Assembly: GCF_029028005.1 (NCBI RefSeq)
Contig: NZ_JAOTPO010000009.1
Location: forward strand, 142,140-206,139
Origin: Alkalihalobacterium chitinilyticum
Lineage (GTDB): Bacteria; Bacillota; Bacilli; Bacillales; Bacillaceae_F
Reading direction: 5' to 3'
Length of the DNA: 64,000 nucleotides
The notes beneath the pieces are model-generated. The model did no database searches and was not told the origin of the DNA. It saw nothing but the letters and a program-made list of their open reading frames with translations. Below, one piece after another: positions 18,608 to 27,195 of this stretch. Both the position numbers and the translations under genes were made by a program. Position 1 is the stretch's first letter; every line of letters begins with the position of its first letter.

Positions 18608-18802
18608 GTTAAGGAATGTACAGAAAATAGTCCATGATCAAAAAAGGCGAAGCAGGATCGTTTAGTATAAATACAACTATACTTTCTAATTTGTTTATAA
18701 TTCGTACACTTTCTGTTTAGAAGTTTACATTGGAGAGTTCTTTTGTCATGAGTAATATATAGAACAGTTTTTTGTATGCAAAAATCTATAGAGTTAGGTT
18801 AG

Positions 18803-18824
18803 CCAAAGAATAGGAAATCTTTGG
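18803..18824 (+). repeat. Short inverted repeat beside the -24/-12 promoter
   Basis: CCAAAGA (18803-18809) and TCTTTGG (18818-18824) flank eight bases, ending 18 bases before the -24 GG. It may bind a regulator. Confidence 0.4.
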
Positions 18825-18841
18825 TTACAGTTTGATTGAAT

Positions 18842-18857
18842 TGGCACAGATATTGCA
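18842..18857 (+). promoter_or_regulatory. Sigma-54 (-24/-12) promoter of the enoyl-CoA hydratase operon
   Basis: TGGCACAGATATTGCA is an exact match to the consensus TGGCAC-N5-TTGCA, with GG and GC separated by 10 bases. It lies 88 bases before the enoyl-CoA hydratase start and is divergent to the TRAP 2 promoter. Confidence 0.88.
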
Positions 18858-18944
18858 AAGTATTAATTATAAATGAGTTCAATATGTACCCAGGGTGGGA
18901 GATAACTGCCCAAATTATTAAATGAATGAAATTGAGGAGGAATT

Positions 18945-19733
18945 ATGATGGGAAAATTAGTTCGCTATCAAAAATCAGATGGAGTTGCAACGGTTACGAT
19001 AGATAATCCACCTATGAATGTGTTAAGTGGACAGGTCACAAAAGAGTTAGGTGAAGTATTTTCAGCTCTTTCAGAAGATCCTGAAGTCATTGCTATCATT
19101 TTAACAGGGGCTGGCGAGCGTGCGTTCATGGCTGGTGCTGATATTAAGGAATTTCCTAACTGGTTGCATATGAATAAACAAGAATTAAAGACTATGAACT
19201 TACAATCTCATAAAGTGTTAAATCAAATAGATGAAATTCAAAAACCAACCATTGCTATGTTAAATGGAATTACATTTGGTGGGGGATGTGAACTTGCATT
19301 GACGTGTGATATTCGTATTGCCGAGGAACATGCGCAAATTGGACTACCCGAAGTAAAACTGGGCCTTTTTCCAGGTGGTGGAGGTACACAACGCTTACCG
19401 CGACTTGTGGGAGAGGCAAAAGCGAAAGAATTAATGTTTTTAGGAGACCCCCTAACAGCCCAAGAAGCGAGAGAGATAGGATTAGTTAATAAAGTTGTAG
19501 CAACAGGAGAAGGGATGGCGACAGCTGAAAAAATGGCACGAAAAATGGCTCGTTATTCATTAGAAGCGTTAAGTCGAATTAAAAAATCAGTAAATGAAGG
19601 AATGGAACTTGAATTTAATAAAGCAATTGAGCTTGAAGCGACGTATTTTGCAAGTGTGTTTCAGACGGAAGATGTAAAAGAAGGCGTCCAAGCGTTTATT
19701 GAAAAACGCCAACCAAATTTTAAACATCGTTAA
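18945..19733 (+). CDS. Enoyl-CoA hydratase / isomerase
   Basis: A 262-residue crotonase-fold enzyme that hydrates 2-enoyl-CoA to 3-hydroxyacyl-CoA. The oxyanion-hole motif AGADIKEF lies near residues 64-71, GGGCELAL near 109-116 contains one catalytic glutamate, and PEVKLGLFPGGGGTQRL near 133-149 contains the second. The C-terminal trimerisation helix ends in KRQPNFKH. Two adjacent ATGs (18945, 18948) follow GGAGG by 4 and 7 bases; the second may be the true start. It is the first gene of a sigma-54-driven operon with the MBL-fold hydrolase, the kinase and its small partner. It supplies the hydratase step for the dehydrogenase and thiolase encoded ~6 kb downstream. Confidence 0.93.
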   Translation: MMGKLVRYQKSDGVATVTIDNPPMNVLSGQVTKELGEVFSALSEDPEVIAIILTGAGERAFMAGADIKEFPNWLHMNKQELKTMNLQSHKVLNQIDEIQKPTIAMLNGITFGGGCELALTCDIRIAEEHAQIGLPEVKLGLFPGGGGTQRLPRLVGEAKAKELMFLGDPLTAQEAREIGLVNKVVATGEGMATAEKMARKMARYSLEALSRIKKSVNEGMELEFNKAIELEATYFASVFQTEDVKEGVQAFIEKRQPNFKHR

Positions 19734-19808
19734 AAGCATTATATGAAACGGCTATACTACACCATTTTAGCTGGAGTTCAATACTGACTACTTGGAGGAC
19801 GGAGTATA

Positions 19809-20810
19809 ATGAAGAACAAACCTTTAAATAGGCAGAAATATTCAAAAGAAGTTAAAGAGGGATTGTATCAAATTGTTCTTCCAACTACTTTTCCTGTAGG
19901 GCCAGTGAATGTGTATTTAATTGAAGGTAACGCATTAACCTTAGTAGATACTGGCCCTAAAACGGATGAAGCTTGGGAGATACTTATTAAAGGTATAGAA
20001 GAAGTTGGTTATCAATTAATGGATATTCAACAAATTCTTATTACACATTACCATATTGATCACAGTGGACTTCTGGAACGTGTTAGAAAGGTTTCAGGTG
20101 CTCAAATACTCGGACATCCATTACTAGAACCATATATCGAGCTTAAGCCAGAATTTAATGAGTATCGTAATCAATTTTATTTTAAACTGTATAAAAGCTG
20201 TGGAGTACCACATGAATATCAGCATCATTTCGCTAGACAACAGAAACGGTTCCAACATTTATTCGATCCAAGCCAAGTAGACATTAAATTGGCACATCGA
20301 CAGCAAGTACCAGGATTGGAAGATTGGCAAGTTCTATACACACCTGGTCATTCTCAAGATCATCTTTGCATTTACCGTAGACGTGACGGAGTCTTACTCG
20401 GCGGCGACCACATAATCGAACATATTTCATCGAATGCATTAATTGAACCACCACTTCATTCAACTAATGAACGACCACTGACATTAGTTCAATACCGGGC
20501 AGCACTTGAAATGTGTGCAGATGAAGATATACAAATAATCTTTACAGGTCATGGCGAACCCGTTACGAAGCACCGGCAATTAATACATGAACGATTGAAG
20601 AATAACTGGCTTCGGACAGAAAAAATTCGTCATCTGCTCGAAGATGGGCCTAAAACGGTGTATGAGCTTACGACATTACTTTTTCCTAGTATTTTTAAAA
20701 AAGAATTAAATTTGACGATATCAGAAACGATTGGACATCTTGATTTATTAACACTTCTCCATCAAGTAAAAGTCGAAGAGATTGAAGGCGTTTCTTATTA
20801 TTCAATTTAG
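19809..20810 (+). CDS. Metallo-beta-lactamase-fold hydrolase with C-terminal winged-helix-like domain
   Basis: A 333-residue MBL enzyme. The metal motif HxHxDH is visible as THYHIDHSG near residues 81-89. It is followed by TPGHSQDH near 178-185, GGDHII near 198 and GHGEP near 255. The C-terminal ~70 residues (KTVYELTTLLFP onward) resemble the winged-helix extension found in LACTB2-like proteins. The family includes thioesterases, lactonases and nucleases. In this operon, between enoyl-CoA hydratase and an APH kinase, an acyl-CoA thioesterase or a lactone hydrolase would make sense, but neither can be proved from sequence. GGAGG lies nine bases before the ATG (AGGACGGAGT intervenes). Confidence 0.87.
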   Translation: MKNKPLNRQKYSKEVKEGLYQIVLPTTFPVGPVNVYLIEGNALTLVDTGPKTDEAWEILIKGIEEVGYQLMDIQQILITHYHIDHSGLLERVRKVSGAQILGHPLLEPYIELKPEFNEYRNQFYFKLYKSCGVPHEYQHHFARQQKRFQHLFDPSQVDIKLAHRQQVPGLEDWQVLYTPGHSQDHLCIYRRRDGVLLGGDHIIEHISSNALIEPPLHSTNERPLTLVQYRAALEMCADEDIQIIFTGHGEPVTKHRQLIHERLKNNWLRTEKIRHLLEDGPKTVYELTTLLFPSIFKKELNLTISETIGHLDLLTLLHQVKVEEIEGVSYYSI

Positions 20811-20901
20811 TATTGTGAATTAAGCTCTTACTTTTCATTCCTATTAGGAGAAAAAAGCCCTTTACTAGAATATTAGTAAGAAAGAGCGAGGAGGTAGTAT
20901 T

Positions 20902-21936
20902 TTGGCTGAAGAAACTAAACAGGCAATCCAATTGTATTTTCAGAAGAAAATTTCAGAGGGTCAAAGTGTACAAATTACTGATTTCCACCAACCTTCAGCG
21001 GGTTGGTCAGATGAAGCATTTACTTTTACAGTTAATTGGGAACAAAATGGTGAAATGCACCAAAAAGGATTTGCAATTCGTAAACAAAATAAAGGTGGAC
21101 TAATGACAGAGTATCAAGACTCGTATCAGCACTTTAAACTTTTAGACCGATTAAGTAAACATAGTGATTTACCTCTTCCAGGTGTTCATTGGTATGAAAC
21201 AGATGAAGCGATTTTGGGCGGAACGTTTTTTGTGATGGATAAGCTACCAGGTAAAAGCTATGTTCCATGGTCAAAAGAAGGAAAACAGTTTTTTAAAAGA
21301 GCACATGAAGAAGGTGAGATACCACTACAATTCGTGCGTCATTTGGCAGATTTACATCTTCTTGATTATAAAGAAATAGGACTCACTGAAGATTTAGTCG
21401 AACCGAGTGGGAAATATGGGTATATTGACAGCAAAATCAATGAATTCGAAGAGATGTATGTTAAATATCTAATTAGTCCAGATCCGATAATGGTTGATGC
21501 ACTAGAATGGTTAAAAGCCAATAAGCCAGCTGCACAAAGGTTATCGGTAGTTCACGGTGACTATAGATCAGGTAATCTTTTATATAGCAAAAACAAAATA
21601 ACTGGAATACTAGATTGGGAAGCGACAGAAATCGGTGATCCAATGGCAGATGTTGCGTATGTATGTGCAAAATCAAATCGAATGGACTCGCCACTATTAA
21701 ATTACTTGTTAGACAAGCAAATGTTTCTGAAGACGTACAGTGAGTATACAGGCTTATCGATTGATGAAAATGTCCTACACTATTATGAAGTTTTCCATCA
21801 AGTGCGATTTGTATTAATTTCTCAATCAGCAGGAACAGACTTTGCTAAATCGAAAACAAAAGATCTTCGAATGGCTCGGCAAGGTTTTCGTTGGCCATTA
21901 ATGCGCGGGATACTAGCAGAATTGTTAGGATACTAG
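20902..21936 (+). CDS. APH-family phosphotransferase (ACAD10/11 kinase-domain or LvaA-like)
   Basis: A 344-residue kinase of the aminoglycoside/choline kinase fold. The catalytic loop HGDYRSGN (H218, D220, N225) and the magnesium motif ILDWEATEIGDP (D238) are intact. Its overall pattern, with GGTFFVMDKLPG near 106-117, matches the phosphotransferases found beside acyl-CoA dehydrogenases and fused to them in ACAD10/ACAD11, rather than antibiotic kinases. Members of that group (LvaA of P. putida) phosphorylate 4-hydroxyacyl-CoA. The TTG start is seven bases after AGGAGG. The stop is 11 bases before the next gene, so the two are tightly linked. Substrate assignment is inference from family and context. 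Confidence 0.85.
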   Translation: MAEETKQAIQLYFQKKISEGQSVQITDFHQPSAGWSDEAFTFTVNWEQNGEMHQKGFAIRKQNKGGLMTEYQDSYQHFKLLDRLSKHSDLPLPGVHWYETDEAILGGTFFVMDKLPGKSYVPWSKEGKQFFKRAHEEGEIPLQFVRHLADLHLLDYKEIGLTEDLVEPSGKYGYIDSKINEFEEMYVKYLISPDPIMVDALEWLKANKPAAQRLSVVHGDYRSGNLLYSKNKITGILDWEATEIGDPMADVAYVCAKSNRMDSPLLNYLLDKQMFLKTYSEYTGLSIDENVLHYYEVFHQVRFVLISQSAGTDFAKSKTKDLRMARQGFRWPLMRGILAELLGY

Positions 21937-21947
21937 GAGGTGATTTA

Positions 21948-22406
21948 ATGCTAGATAAATCATATACGTTTAAGACGACAACTGAAATTTTAAAAGAAGT
22001 CATTATCCCGAACATCAATAATAGTATGGCAAAAGAACAGGCAATTGCTCTAATTTCGGTGTTGAAGAACTTAGATATGCAAACCTCTCAAAATTTAAGT
22101 CCGAAAGAACAGTTAAATTCACTTATTCAAGAAACTCTATATGAATATATTCTAAAATTAAAAAACGACTCTATTAATTTTCAAACGGATGGACTAGCTG
22201 AACAGCTATTAGAAGAATTAAAAGAAACAGAGCTGATCGAAGATATCACTACTAAGTGGAACCGGTTAAATGAACTACAATGTAAACTCATTCGTGCTTT
22301 ATATAAAGAAAATACGGTTAATGGGCATGTGGAATCCATGTATATTTTGCCGTTAAGACAAAAATTAAGGGAGCAGCTTAAAATTGAAATGGCTCTCGTT
22401 CGTTGA
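21948..22406 (+). CDS. Small protein coupled to the phosphotransferase (LvaB / DUF6285-like by context)
   Basis: A 152-residue, mostly helical soluble protein with no catalytic motif. AGGAGGTGA lies five bases before the ATG at 21948; an in-frame ATG 19 codons upstream lies inside the previous gene and has no ribosome binding site. Small helical proteins often follow APH-type kinases of acyl-CoA catabolism, and in the P. putida lva operon the small LvaB is needed for full LvaA activity. The assignment here rests on position and size; I recognise only weak resemblance (VIIPNINNSMAKEQAIALI) to that kind of protein. It ends the operon; a strong terminator follows. Confidence 0.65.
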   Translation: MLDKSYTFKTTTEILKEVIIPNINNSMAKEQAIALISVLKNLDMQTSQNLSPKEQLNSLIQETLYEYILKLKNDSINFQTDGLAEQLLEELKETELIEDITTKWNRLNELQCKLIRALYKENTVNGHVESMYILPLRQKLREQLKIEMALVR

Positions 22407-22540
22407 GGTTTGTTTCTTTTATCATTCTATTTTGGGTTCAATTCCTTGTCAGTTCCTTAACAGCACTTTGAAATATTACACATCATTATTAATTAATATA
22501 CAACCCCTAGTTTGCGGTGAAACCAAATAAGGTGTTTAAA

Positions 22541-22584
22541 AAATGCTTTAAAAGGTCTTTAATTAAACCTTTTAAGGCATTTTT
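22541..22584 (+). terminator. Terminator of the hydratase-kinase operon
   Basis: AAATGCTTTAAAAGGT (22541-22556) pairs with ACCTTTTAAGGCATTT (22567-22582) with one mismatch, followed by TT. Confidence 0.8.
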
Positions 22585-22591
22585 GCATTAA

Positions 22592-22620
22592 TTGTCGGAT
22601 TATTCTCACAAAATTATGGT
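22592..22620 (+). promoter_or_regulatory. Possible SigA promoter of the sigma-54 activator gene
   Basis: TTGTCG (22592-22597), a 17-bp spacer and TATGGT (22615-22620). The match is moderate. It would let the activator be made independently of sigma-54. Confidence 0.4.
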
Positions 22621-22692
22621 AAAATTGAGGAAAGTGTCCTTGCTACACATAATTTGTACGTTGAAACAAGCATTAAAAAGGAGTAGATTAAA

Positions 22693-24777
22693 TTGAATTC
22701 TGTAAAAAAGATTATGATTCCTGTTGATGAGTGTCTGACTCCTAATCACACTTTAAATGAAGCGATCAAATTTATGAAGAAAACAAAGTGGAATACCGTT
22801 CCAGTTACCGATCTTACGGGTAAACTAATAGGTGTTTTTACTCGTAGCTCTCTTTATCAAATGCTTTTATTAGAATTACAGCAAACGACGACGATTGCGA
22901 AATATATTAAAGAAGATATTGGAACAGTTACTCTTGATACTACTTTTGAGGAATTAGAAGAGTTCATTGAAATTAGTGAAGTTGGAACGGGGATTGTTAT
23001 TGATGATTTTGGAAAACCAATCGGCCTTATTACGACTTCGTCAGCAGTTTTAAGTTTTTTACATAGTACACAATTATTAAAAGGTCAATTAGAGACGATT
23101 TTACAGACATCAAACTTAGGTGCGTTAATGACCAATGAGCAAGGGAGTATTATTTTTGTAAACGAAAAACTAACTAGAATGCTAAAACAACCAGAAGATC
23201 GTTTGTTATTTACCGATTTACAACAAATCATTCCGAAATATGAAAGTTCTAGCTTTAATAAAGATGTTCATTTTCGAATTAATATAGATTCCGACTACTT
23301 TGTCGTTCGGTTGTCCACTTATAATATGCCCAATGGAAAAAAAGGTTTCATCGCTCTTTTTCAAAATGTTTCAGAATTAGAGAACATGGCTCAGGAATTA
23401 CAAACTGTGAAGAAGTGGAAAAGTATTTTACAAACTGTCATTGATAATGCTTACGATGGTTTAGTTATGATTAATGAAAATGGTGAGATTATTTTTATTA
23501 GCCCTTCACTTATTGAATTATTTGAACTTGATAATAAAACGATTGAAGGATCACCAGTAGATACTATCCTTCCGCATCTCGAATTAATTCCTACATTAAA
23601 AACAGGGGTTGCGGATATAAGTGATTTTATGGAGATTAAGGGAATTAACTATATGGTTCATCGAATTCCGGTATATCAAGATGATCAAATTATCGGTGTG
23701 ATTGGAAAGATTGTTTACAGGCAATTACATGAAGTGCGCGAACGTTTTAGAAGATATGAAGACGTAGAAAAGAAGTTGCAAGTTTCAAGTAGAAAGACTG
23801 AGATGTCAAGATTTACTTTTAAAGAAATTCTTTCTCAAGACCCGCAAATGGAGAAACTGATGCGAAGTGGAATTAAAGCAGCAAAAGGACGGACAACTAT
23901 TCTAATTCGTGGGGAAAGTGGAACAGGAAAAGAACTTTTTGCTCACGCTATTCATAGTTCTAGTTCTTCTGGAAAAGGTCCTTTTATTACAGTGAATTGC
24001 GCAGCAATACCTGAGCATTTACTGGAATCGGAGTTTTTCGGGTATGAGGAAGGCGCTTTTACTGGAGCTAAACAAAAGGGCAAAATGGGTAAATTTGATT
24101 TAGCCAATGGTGGCACCTTATTCCTAGATGAAGTCGGTGATATGTCCTTACAGCTTCAAGCCAAGCTTCTTCGAGTTTTACAAGAAAGAGAGTTTTATAG
24201 AGTTGGTGGAACAGAACGAATTGAGGTTAATGTTCGTATTATTGCTGCAACGAATCGATCGCTTGAAGAAATGGTTGAAAAAGGTGAGTTTCGAGAAGAT
24301 CTATTTTATCGTCTAAACGTGATTTCATTTGAAATTCCACCACTTAGAAAGAGGAAAAAAGATATTTTATTGTTAAGTGAGTCGTTCATTGAAGAATTAA
24401 ATAAACAAAATGGAACGAGTATTATAGGGTGGGACCCAATGGTGCAGCAAGCTATGATGGATTATGATTGGCCAGGTAATATCCGAGAATTGCGAAATGT
24501 GTGGGAACGAGCAATGGTCTTTTCAGAAAATGGAAATGTTCAACTTGTAGACTTACCTGATTACTTATTAAAGAAAGTCGGTTATGATCTATTAATTGAA
24601 GAAGAGGAGACAACAATACCAGAGCAATCTTTATTAGAAAAGGCTGAGCAAATTGCAATTCAAAAGGCGTTGATAAAATCTAATGGAAATAAGAGCCAAG
24701 CATGTAAGTTGTTAGGGATAAGCCGATCGGTTCTATATGATAAATTAAAAAAATATGAAGCGATTGAAGTTAATTAA
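22693..24777 (+). CDS. Sigma-54-dependent transcriptional activator with CBS and PAS sensor domains
   Basis: A 694-residue enhancer-binding protein. Two CBS motifs occupy residues ~5-125 (NTVPVTDLTGKLIGVFTRSS; GIVIDDFGKPIGLITTSS). Two PAS-like domains follow at ~130-230 and ~245-345. The AAA+ domain has Walker A GESGTGKE (407-414), the sigma-54 contact loop GAFTGA (454-459), Walker B GGTLFLDEVGD (473-483) and the sensor region REDLFYRLNV. A Fis-type helix-turn-helix ends the protein (residues ~650-690, NKSQACKLLGISRSVLYDKL). The start is TTG with AAAGGAG upstream. It lies between operons that carry sigma-54 promoters and is the only such activator in the window, so it most likely controls them. 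The CBS pair suggests sensing of an adenylyl or CoA-type ligand. Confidence 0.93.
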   Translation: MNSVKKIMIPVDECLTPNHTLNEAIKFMKKTKWNTVPVTDLTGKLIGVFTRSSLYQMLLLELQQTTTIAKYIKEDIGTVTLDTTFEELEEFIEISEVGTGIVIDDFGKPIGLITTSSAVLSFLHSTQLLKGQLETILQTSNLGALMTNEQGSIIFVNEKLTRMLKQPEDRLLFTDLQQIIPKYESSSFNKDVHFRINIDSDYFVVRLSTYNMPNGKKGFIALFQNVSELENMAQELQTVKKWKSILQTVIDNAYDGLVMINENGEIIFISPSLIELFELDNKTIEGSPVDTILPHLELIPTLKTGVADISDFMEIKGINYMVHRIPVYQDDQIIGVIGKIVYRQLHEVRERFRRYEDVEKKLQVSSRKTEMSRFTFKEILSQDPQMEKLMRSGIKAAKGRTTILIRGESGTGKELFAHAIHSSSSSGKGPFITVNCAAIPEHLLESEFFGYEEGAFTGAKQKGKMGKFDLANGGTLFLDEVGDMSLQLQAKLLRVLQEREFYRVGGTERIEVNVRIIAATNRSLEEMVEKGEFREDLFYRLNVISFEIPPLRKRKKDILLLSESFIEELNKQNGTSIIGWDPMVQQAMMDYDWPGNIRELRNVWERAMVFSENGNVQLVDLPDYLLKKVGYDLLIEEEETTIPEQSLLEKAEQIAIQKALIKSNGNKSQACKLLGISRSVLYDKLKKYEAIEVN

Positions 24778-24831
24778 GAGAAGGAAAATTGTACAACTAT
24801 TAAGATATTTTCATATAATTTGATATTTACT

Positions 24832-24881
24832 GATAAGGATAACATTCAAACATTTAGTTTGTGTTATGCTTATCTTTTTTT
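24832..24881 (+). terminator. Terminator of the activator gene
   Basis: A long inverted repeat (GATAAGGATAACA...CAAAC pairing with GTTTG...TTATGCTTATC, one mismatch and a small bulge) spans 24832-24874 and is followed by TTTTTTT. Confidence 0.85.
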
Positions 24882-25043
24882 GATTCATTAAATAGTATTC
24901 TCGAACATATTTAATTGTTATCCGGATTTAATAGAAAGGATTGTTGCGTCGTATGGAGACACTATTTTTTTAATAATGTTCAGTTTTCAGACAATGTGAT
25001 TGTATAACGATAGTAAAAGACTCAAATAGTGGGTTTTTAAATA
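24882..25043. other. Upstream region of the thiolase operon
   Basis: No gene. It contains a TGTTCGAGAAT sequence on the minus strand (24897-24907) resembling a motif found at similar distance from the other sigma-54 promoters. Confidence 0.4.
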
Positions 25044-25059
25044 TGGCATGATTTTTGCA
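25044..25059 (+). promoter_or_regulatory. Sigma-54 (-24/-12) promoter of the thiolase operon
   Basis: TGGCATGATTTTTGCA has GG and GC separated by 10 bases and differs from the consensus at one position. It lies 73 bases before the thiolase start. Confidence 0.83.
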
Positions 25060-25116
25060 ATGGTAAGAATGTGAGAGTCATTTGATTAATTTTTACATTT
25101 TATAGGAGGAATGAAA

Positions 25117-26265
25117 ATGAGAGAAGTGGTAATTGTAGAAGCAGTTCGAACACCTGTTGGAAAACGAAAAGGGCTATTAAGTACAGTTCGCCCTGATGAT
25201 ATGGCAGCGAAAGTACTAAAGGAATTAGTAAATCGTTCAGGAATTGAAGCATCTCTTGTTGAGGACGTTATTATGGGATGTGTTTCTCAAGTTGAAGAGC
25301 AAGGCTTGAATATTGCTAGGACTGCAGTTTTACAGGCGGATTTCCCAATTGGCGTACCTGGAACAACAATTGATCGTCAGTGTGGCTCAGGTCAACAGGC
25401 TGTCCATTTCGCAACACAGGCAATTGCGAGTGGAGATATGGATATTGTTATTGCTGGTGGAGTCGAAAGTATGTCCCGTGTACCAATGGGAGCTACTAGA
25501 CAAAAGTCAGATTGGAGTAAAGAAGTAACTTCTCGCTACGAGATGATTCATCAAGGCTTATCCGCAGAACGGATTAGTGAAAAGTGGGGATATTCCCGTA
25601 CACAATTAGATGAATTTTCATTAGAAAGTCATCGTAGAGCTCTACAAGCTCAGGAAGAAGGACGCTTTGATCGTGAAATTATGCCATTTGAAGTAACTCT
25701 TGAAGATGGTACAACAACAGTTGTAACACAAGATGAAGGTCCTCGGAAAGGAACATCTCTTGAGAAATTAGGTTCATTAAAACCTGCATTTTCTGAAAAC
25801 GGTGTCATTCATGCCGGGAATGCGAGTCAAATGAGCGATGGTTCTGCAGCAATTCTCTTAATGTCAAAAGATAAAGCGCTTGAACTTGGTCTAAAACCCC
25901 GTTTCCGTGTAGTTGCTCGTAAAGTTGTAGGCTCAGATCCGACTTTAATGTTAACGGGTCCTATTGAAGCTACAAAACAAGTGTTAAATAAGGCGGGCTT
26001 AACAATAGACGATATAGATCTATATGAAGTAAATGAAGCGTTTGCACCTGTTCCAATGTGTTGGTTAGATGAAATAAAAGCCGACCCGGCAAAATTAAAT
26101 GTAAACGGTGGAGCGATTGCATTAGGTCATCCATTAGGGGCGAGTGGTGCACGTGTCATGATTACTCTAATGCATGAGTTAGAAAGAACAGGCGGTCGAT
26201 ATGGCCTTCAAGCGATTTGTGAAGGTGGCGGAATGGCCAATGCTACGATTATTGAAAGAATTTAG
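25117..26265 (+). CDS. Acetyl-CoA C-acyltransferase (thiolase)
   Basis: A 382-residue thiolase that cleaves 3-ketoacyl-CoA to acetyl-CoA and a shortened acyl-CoA. The nucleophilic cysteine is C89 in IDRQCGSGQQ. The second-half motifs NGGAIALGHPLGASGAR (histidine) and CEGGGMANA (second cysteine) are present. GGAGG is one base before the ATG at 25111 but seven bases before the ATG at 25117, so the latter is the start. It is first in a probable operon with the HSD10-like dehydrogenase, acyl-CoA dehydrogenase and acyl-CoA ligase, all facing the same way and preceded by a sigma-54 promoter. Confidence 0.94.
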   Translation: MREVVIVEAVRTPVGKRKGLLSTVRPDDMAAKVLKELVNRSGIEASLVEDVIMGCVSQVEEQGLNIARTAVLQADFPIGVPGTTIDRQCGSGQQAVHFATQAIASGDMDIVIAGGVESMSRVPMGATRQKSDWSKEVTSRYEMIHQGLSAERISEKWGYSRTQLDEFSLESHRRALQAQEEGRFDREIMPFEVTLEDGTTTVVTQDEGPRKGTSLEKLGSLKPAFSENGVIHAGNASQMSDGSAAILLMSKDKALELGLKPRFRVVARKVVGSDPTLMLTGPIEATKQVLNKAGLTIDDIDLYEVNEAFAPVPMCWLDEIKADPAKLNVNGGAIALGHPLGASGARVMITLMHELERTGGRYGLQAICEGGGMANATIIERI

Positions 26266-26323
26266 GAAATAGATTAAAAGACTTAGGGTGTTTATTACAG
26301 TTTAAATTAGGAGGAATTAGTAT

Positions 26324-27091
26324 ATGAATTTGCAAGAAACAACAGCAATTGTTACTGGTGGAGCATCAGGTTTAGGAGAAGCGACAGTGAGAAATATTGT
26401 CGCAAACGGAGGAAGAGCAGCAATTTTTGACTTGTCTGAAGAAAACGGAAACCGTCTTGTTGAGGAATTAGGTGGAGATGTTATGTTTGTAAAAACAAAT
26501 GTAACGGATGAGGAAAGTGTCCAAAGTGCACTAAATGAAGCAACACAAAAATTTGGTAGTTACAATGCTGTCGTAAACTGTGCAGGGATTGGACTTGCCG
26601 AAAAGACGGTCAGTCGAGGTCAAGCTCATGATTTAGATGGATTTGTCAAAGTAATTAATGTAAACCTTATTGGTACATTTAACGTTATTCGTCTGGCGGC
26701 TAAACAGATGGCGGACAATGAACCGAATGATAAAGGAGAGCGTGGTGTTATTATTAATACTGCTTCTGTTGCAGCTTTTGATGGGCAAATTGGTCAAGCA
26801 GCTTATAGTGCATCAAAGGGTGGCATTGTTGGTATGACATTACCGATCGCACGTGACCTATCTAAAAGCGGGATCCGTGTCGTAACGATTGCCCCAGGAC
26901 TTTTTGAAACACCACTATTTAATGGATTACCCGAAGAAGCAAAAACGGCATTAGGTAAGCAAGTACCATTCCCGCCTAGATTAGGTGTACCGGAAGAATT
27001 CGGCCAGCTTGCTCAAGCCATTATTGAAAATCCAATGCTAAACGGAGAAACGATTCGCTTAGATGGCGCAATTCGTATGCAACCAAAATAA
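26324..27091 (+). CDS. 3-hydroxyacyl-CoA dehydrogenase, SDR type (HSD10-like)
   Basis: A 255-residue classical short-chain dehydrogenase. The cofactor motif is [10 protein letters not shown] (11-20), D36 at the end of the second strand favours NAD over NADP, and the catalytic residues are S148, Y161 and K165. The sequence blocks [29 protein letters not shown] and [10 protein letters not shown] are those of the HSD17B10 / type 2 3-hydroxyacyl-CoA dehydrogenase group, which oxidises 3-hydroxyacyl-CoA. It therefore fills the dehydrogenase step between the enoyl-CoA hydratase and the thiolase. The alternative is an LvaD-like reductase acting on a 4-keto group. GGAGG is ten bases before the ATG. 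Confidence 0.9.
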   Translation: MNLQETTAIVTGGASGLGEATVRNIVANGGRAAIFDLSEENGNRLVEELGGDVMFVKTNVTDEESVQSALNEATQKFGSYNAVVNCAGIGLAEKTVSRGQAHDLDGFVKVINVNLIGTFNVIRLAAKQMADNEPNDKGERGVIINTASVAAFDGQIGQAAYSASKGGIVGMTLPIARDLSKSGIRVVTIAPGLFETPLFNGLPEEAKTALGKQVPFPPRLGVPEEFGQLAQAIIENPMLNGETIRLDGAIRMQPK

Positions 27092-27117
27092 GTAGGAAGT
27101 TAGCTTAATAAAATAAC

Positions 27118-27169
27118 AGGGCCATTCAATTCGTTTATGGAAGCTAAATCATTTCATATGAATGGCCCT
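27118..27169 (+). other. Intergenic inverted repeat within the thiolase operon
   Basis: AGGGCCATTC (27118-27127) and GAATGGCCCT (27160-27169) form a perfect 10-bp stem around a 32-base loop, between the SDR and acyl-CoA dehydrogenase genes. There is no T-run; it may modulate or protect the transcript. Confidence 0.55.
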
Positions 27170-27195
27170 AAATAATTAAATGGAGAGGTGTCATT

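Noticed and set aside
20902..21936. Aminoglycoside resistance gene
   Set aside because: The APH fold is present, but operon context and sequence style match acyl-CoA-associated phosphotransferases.
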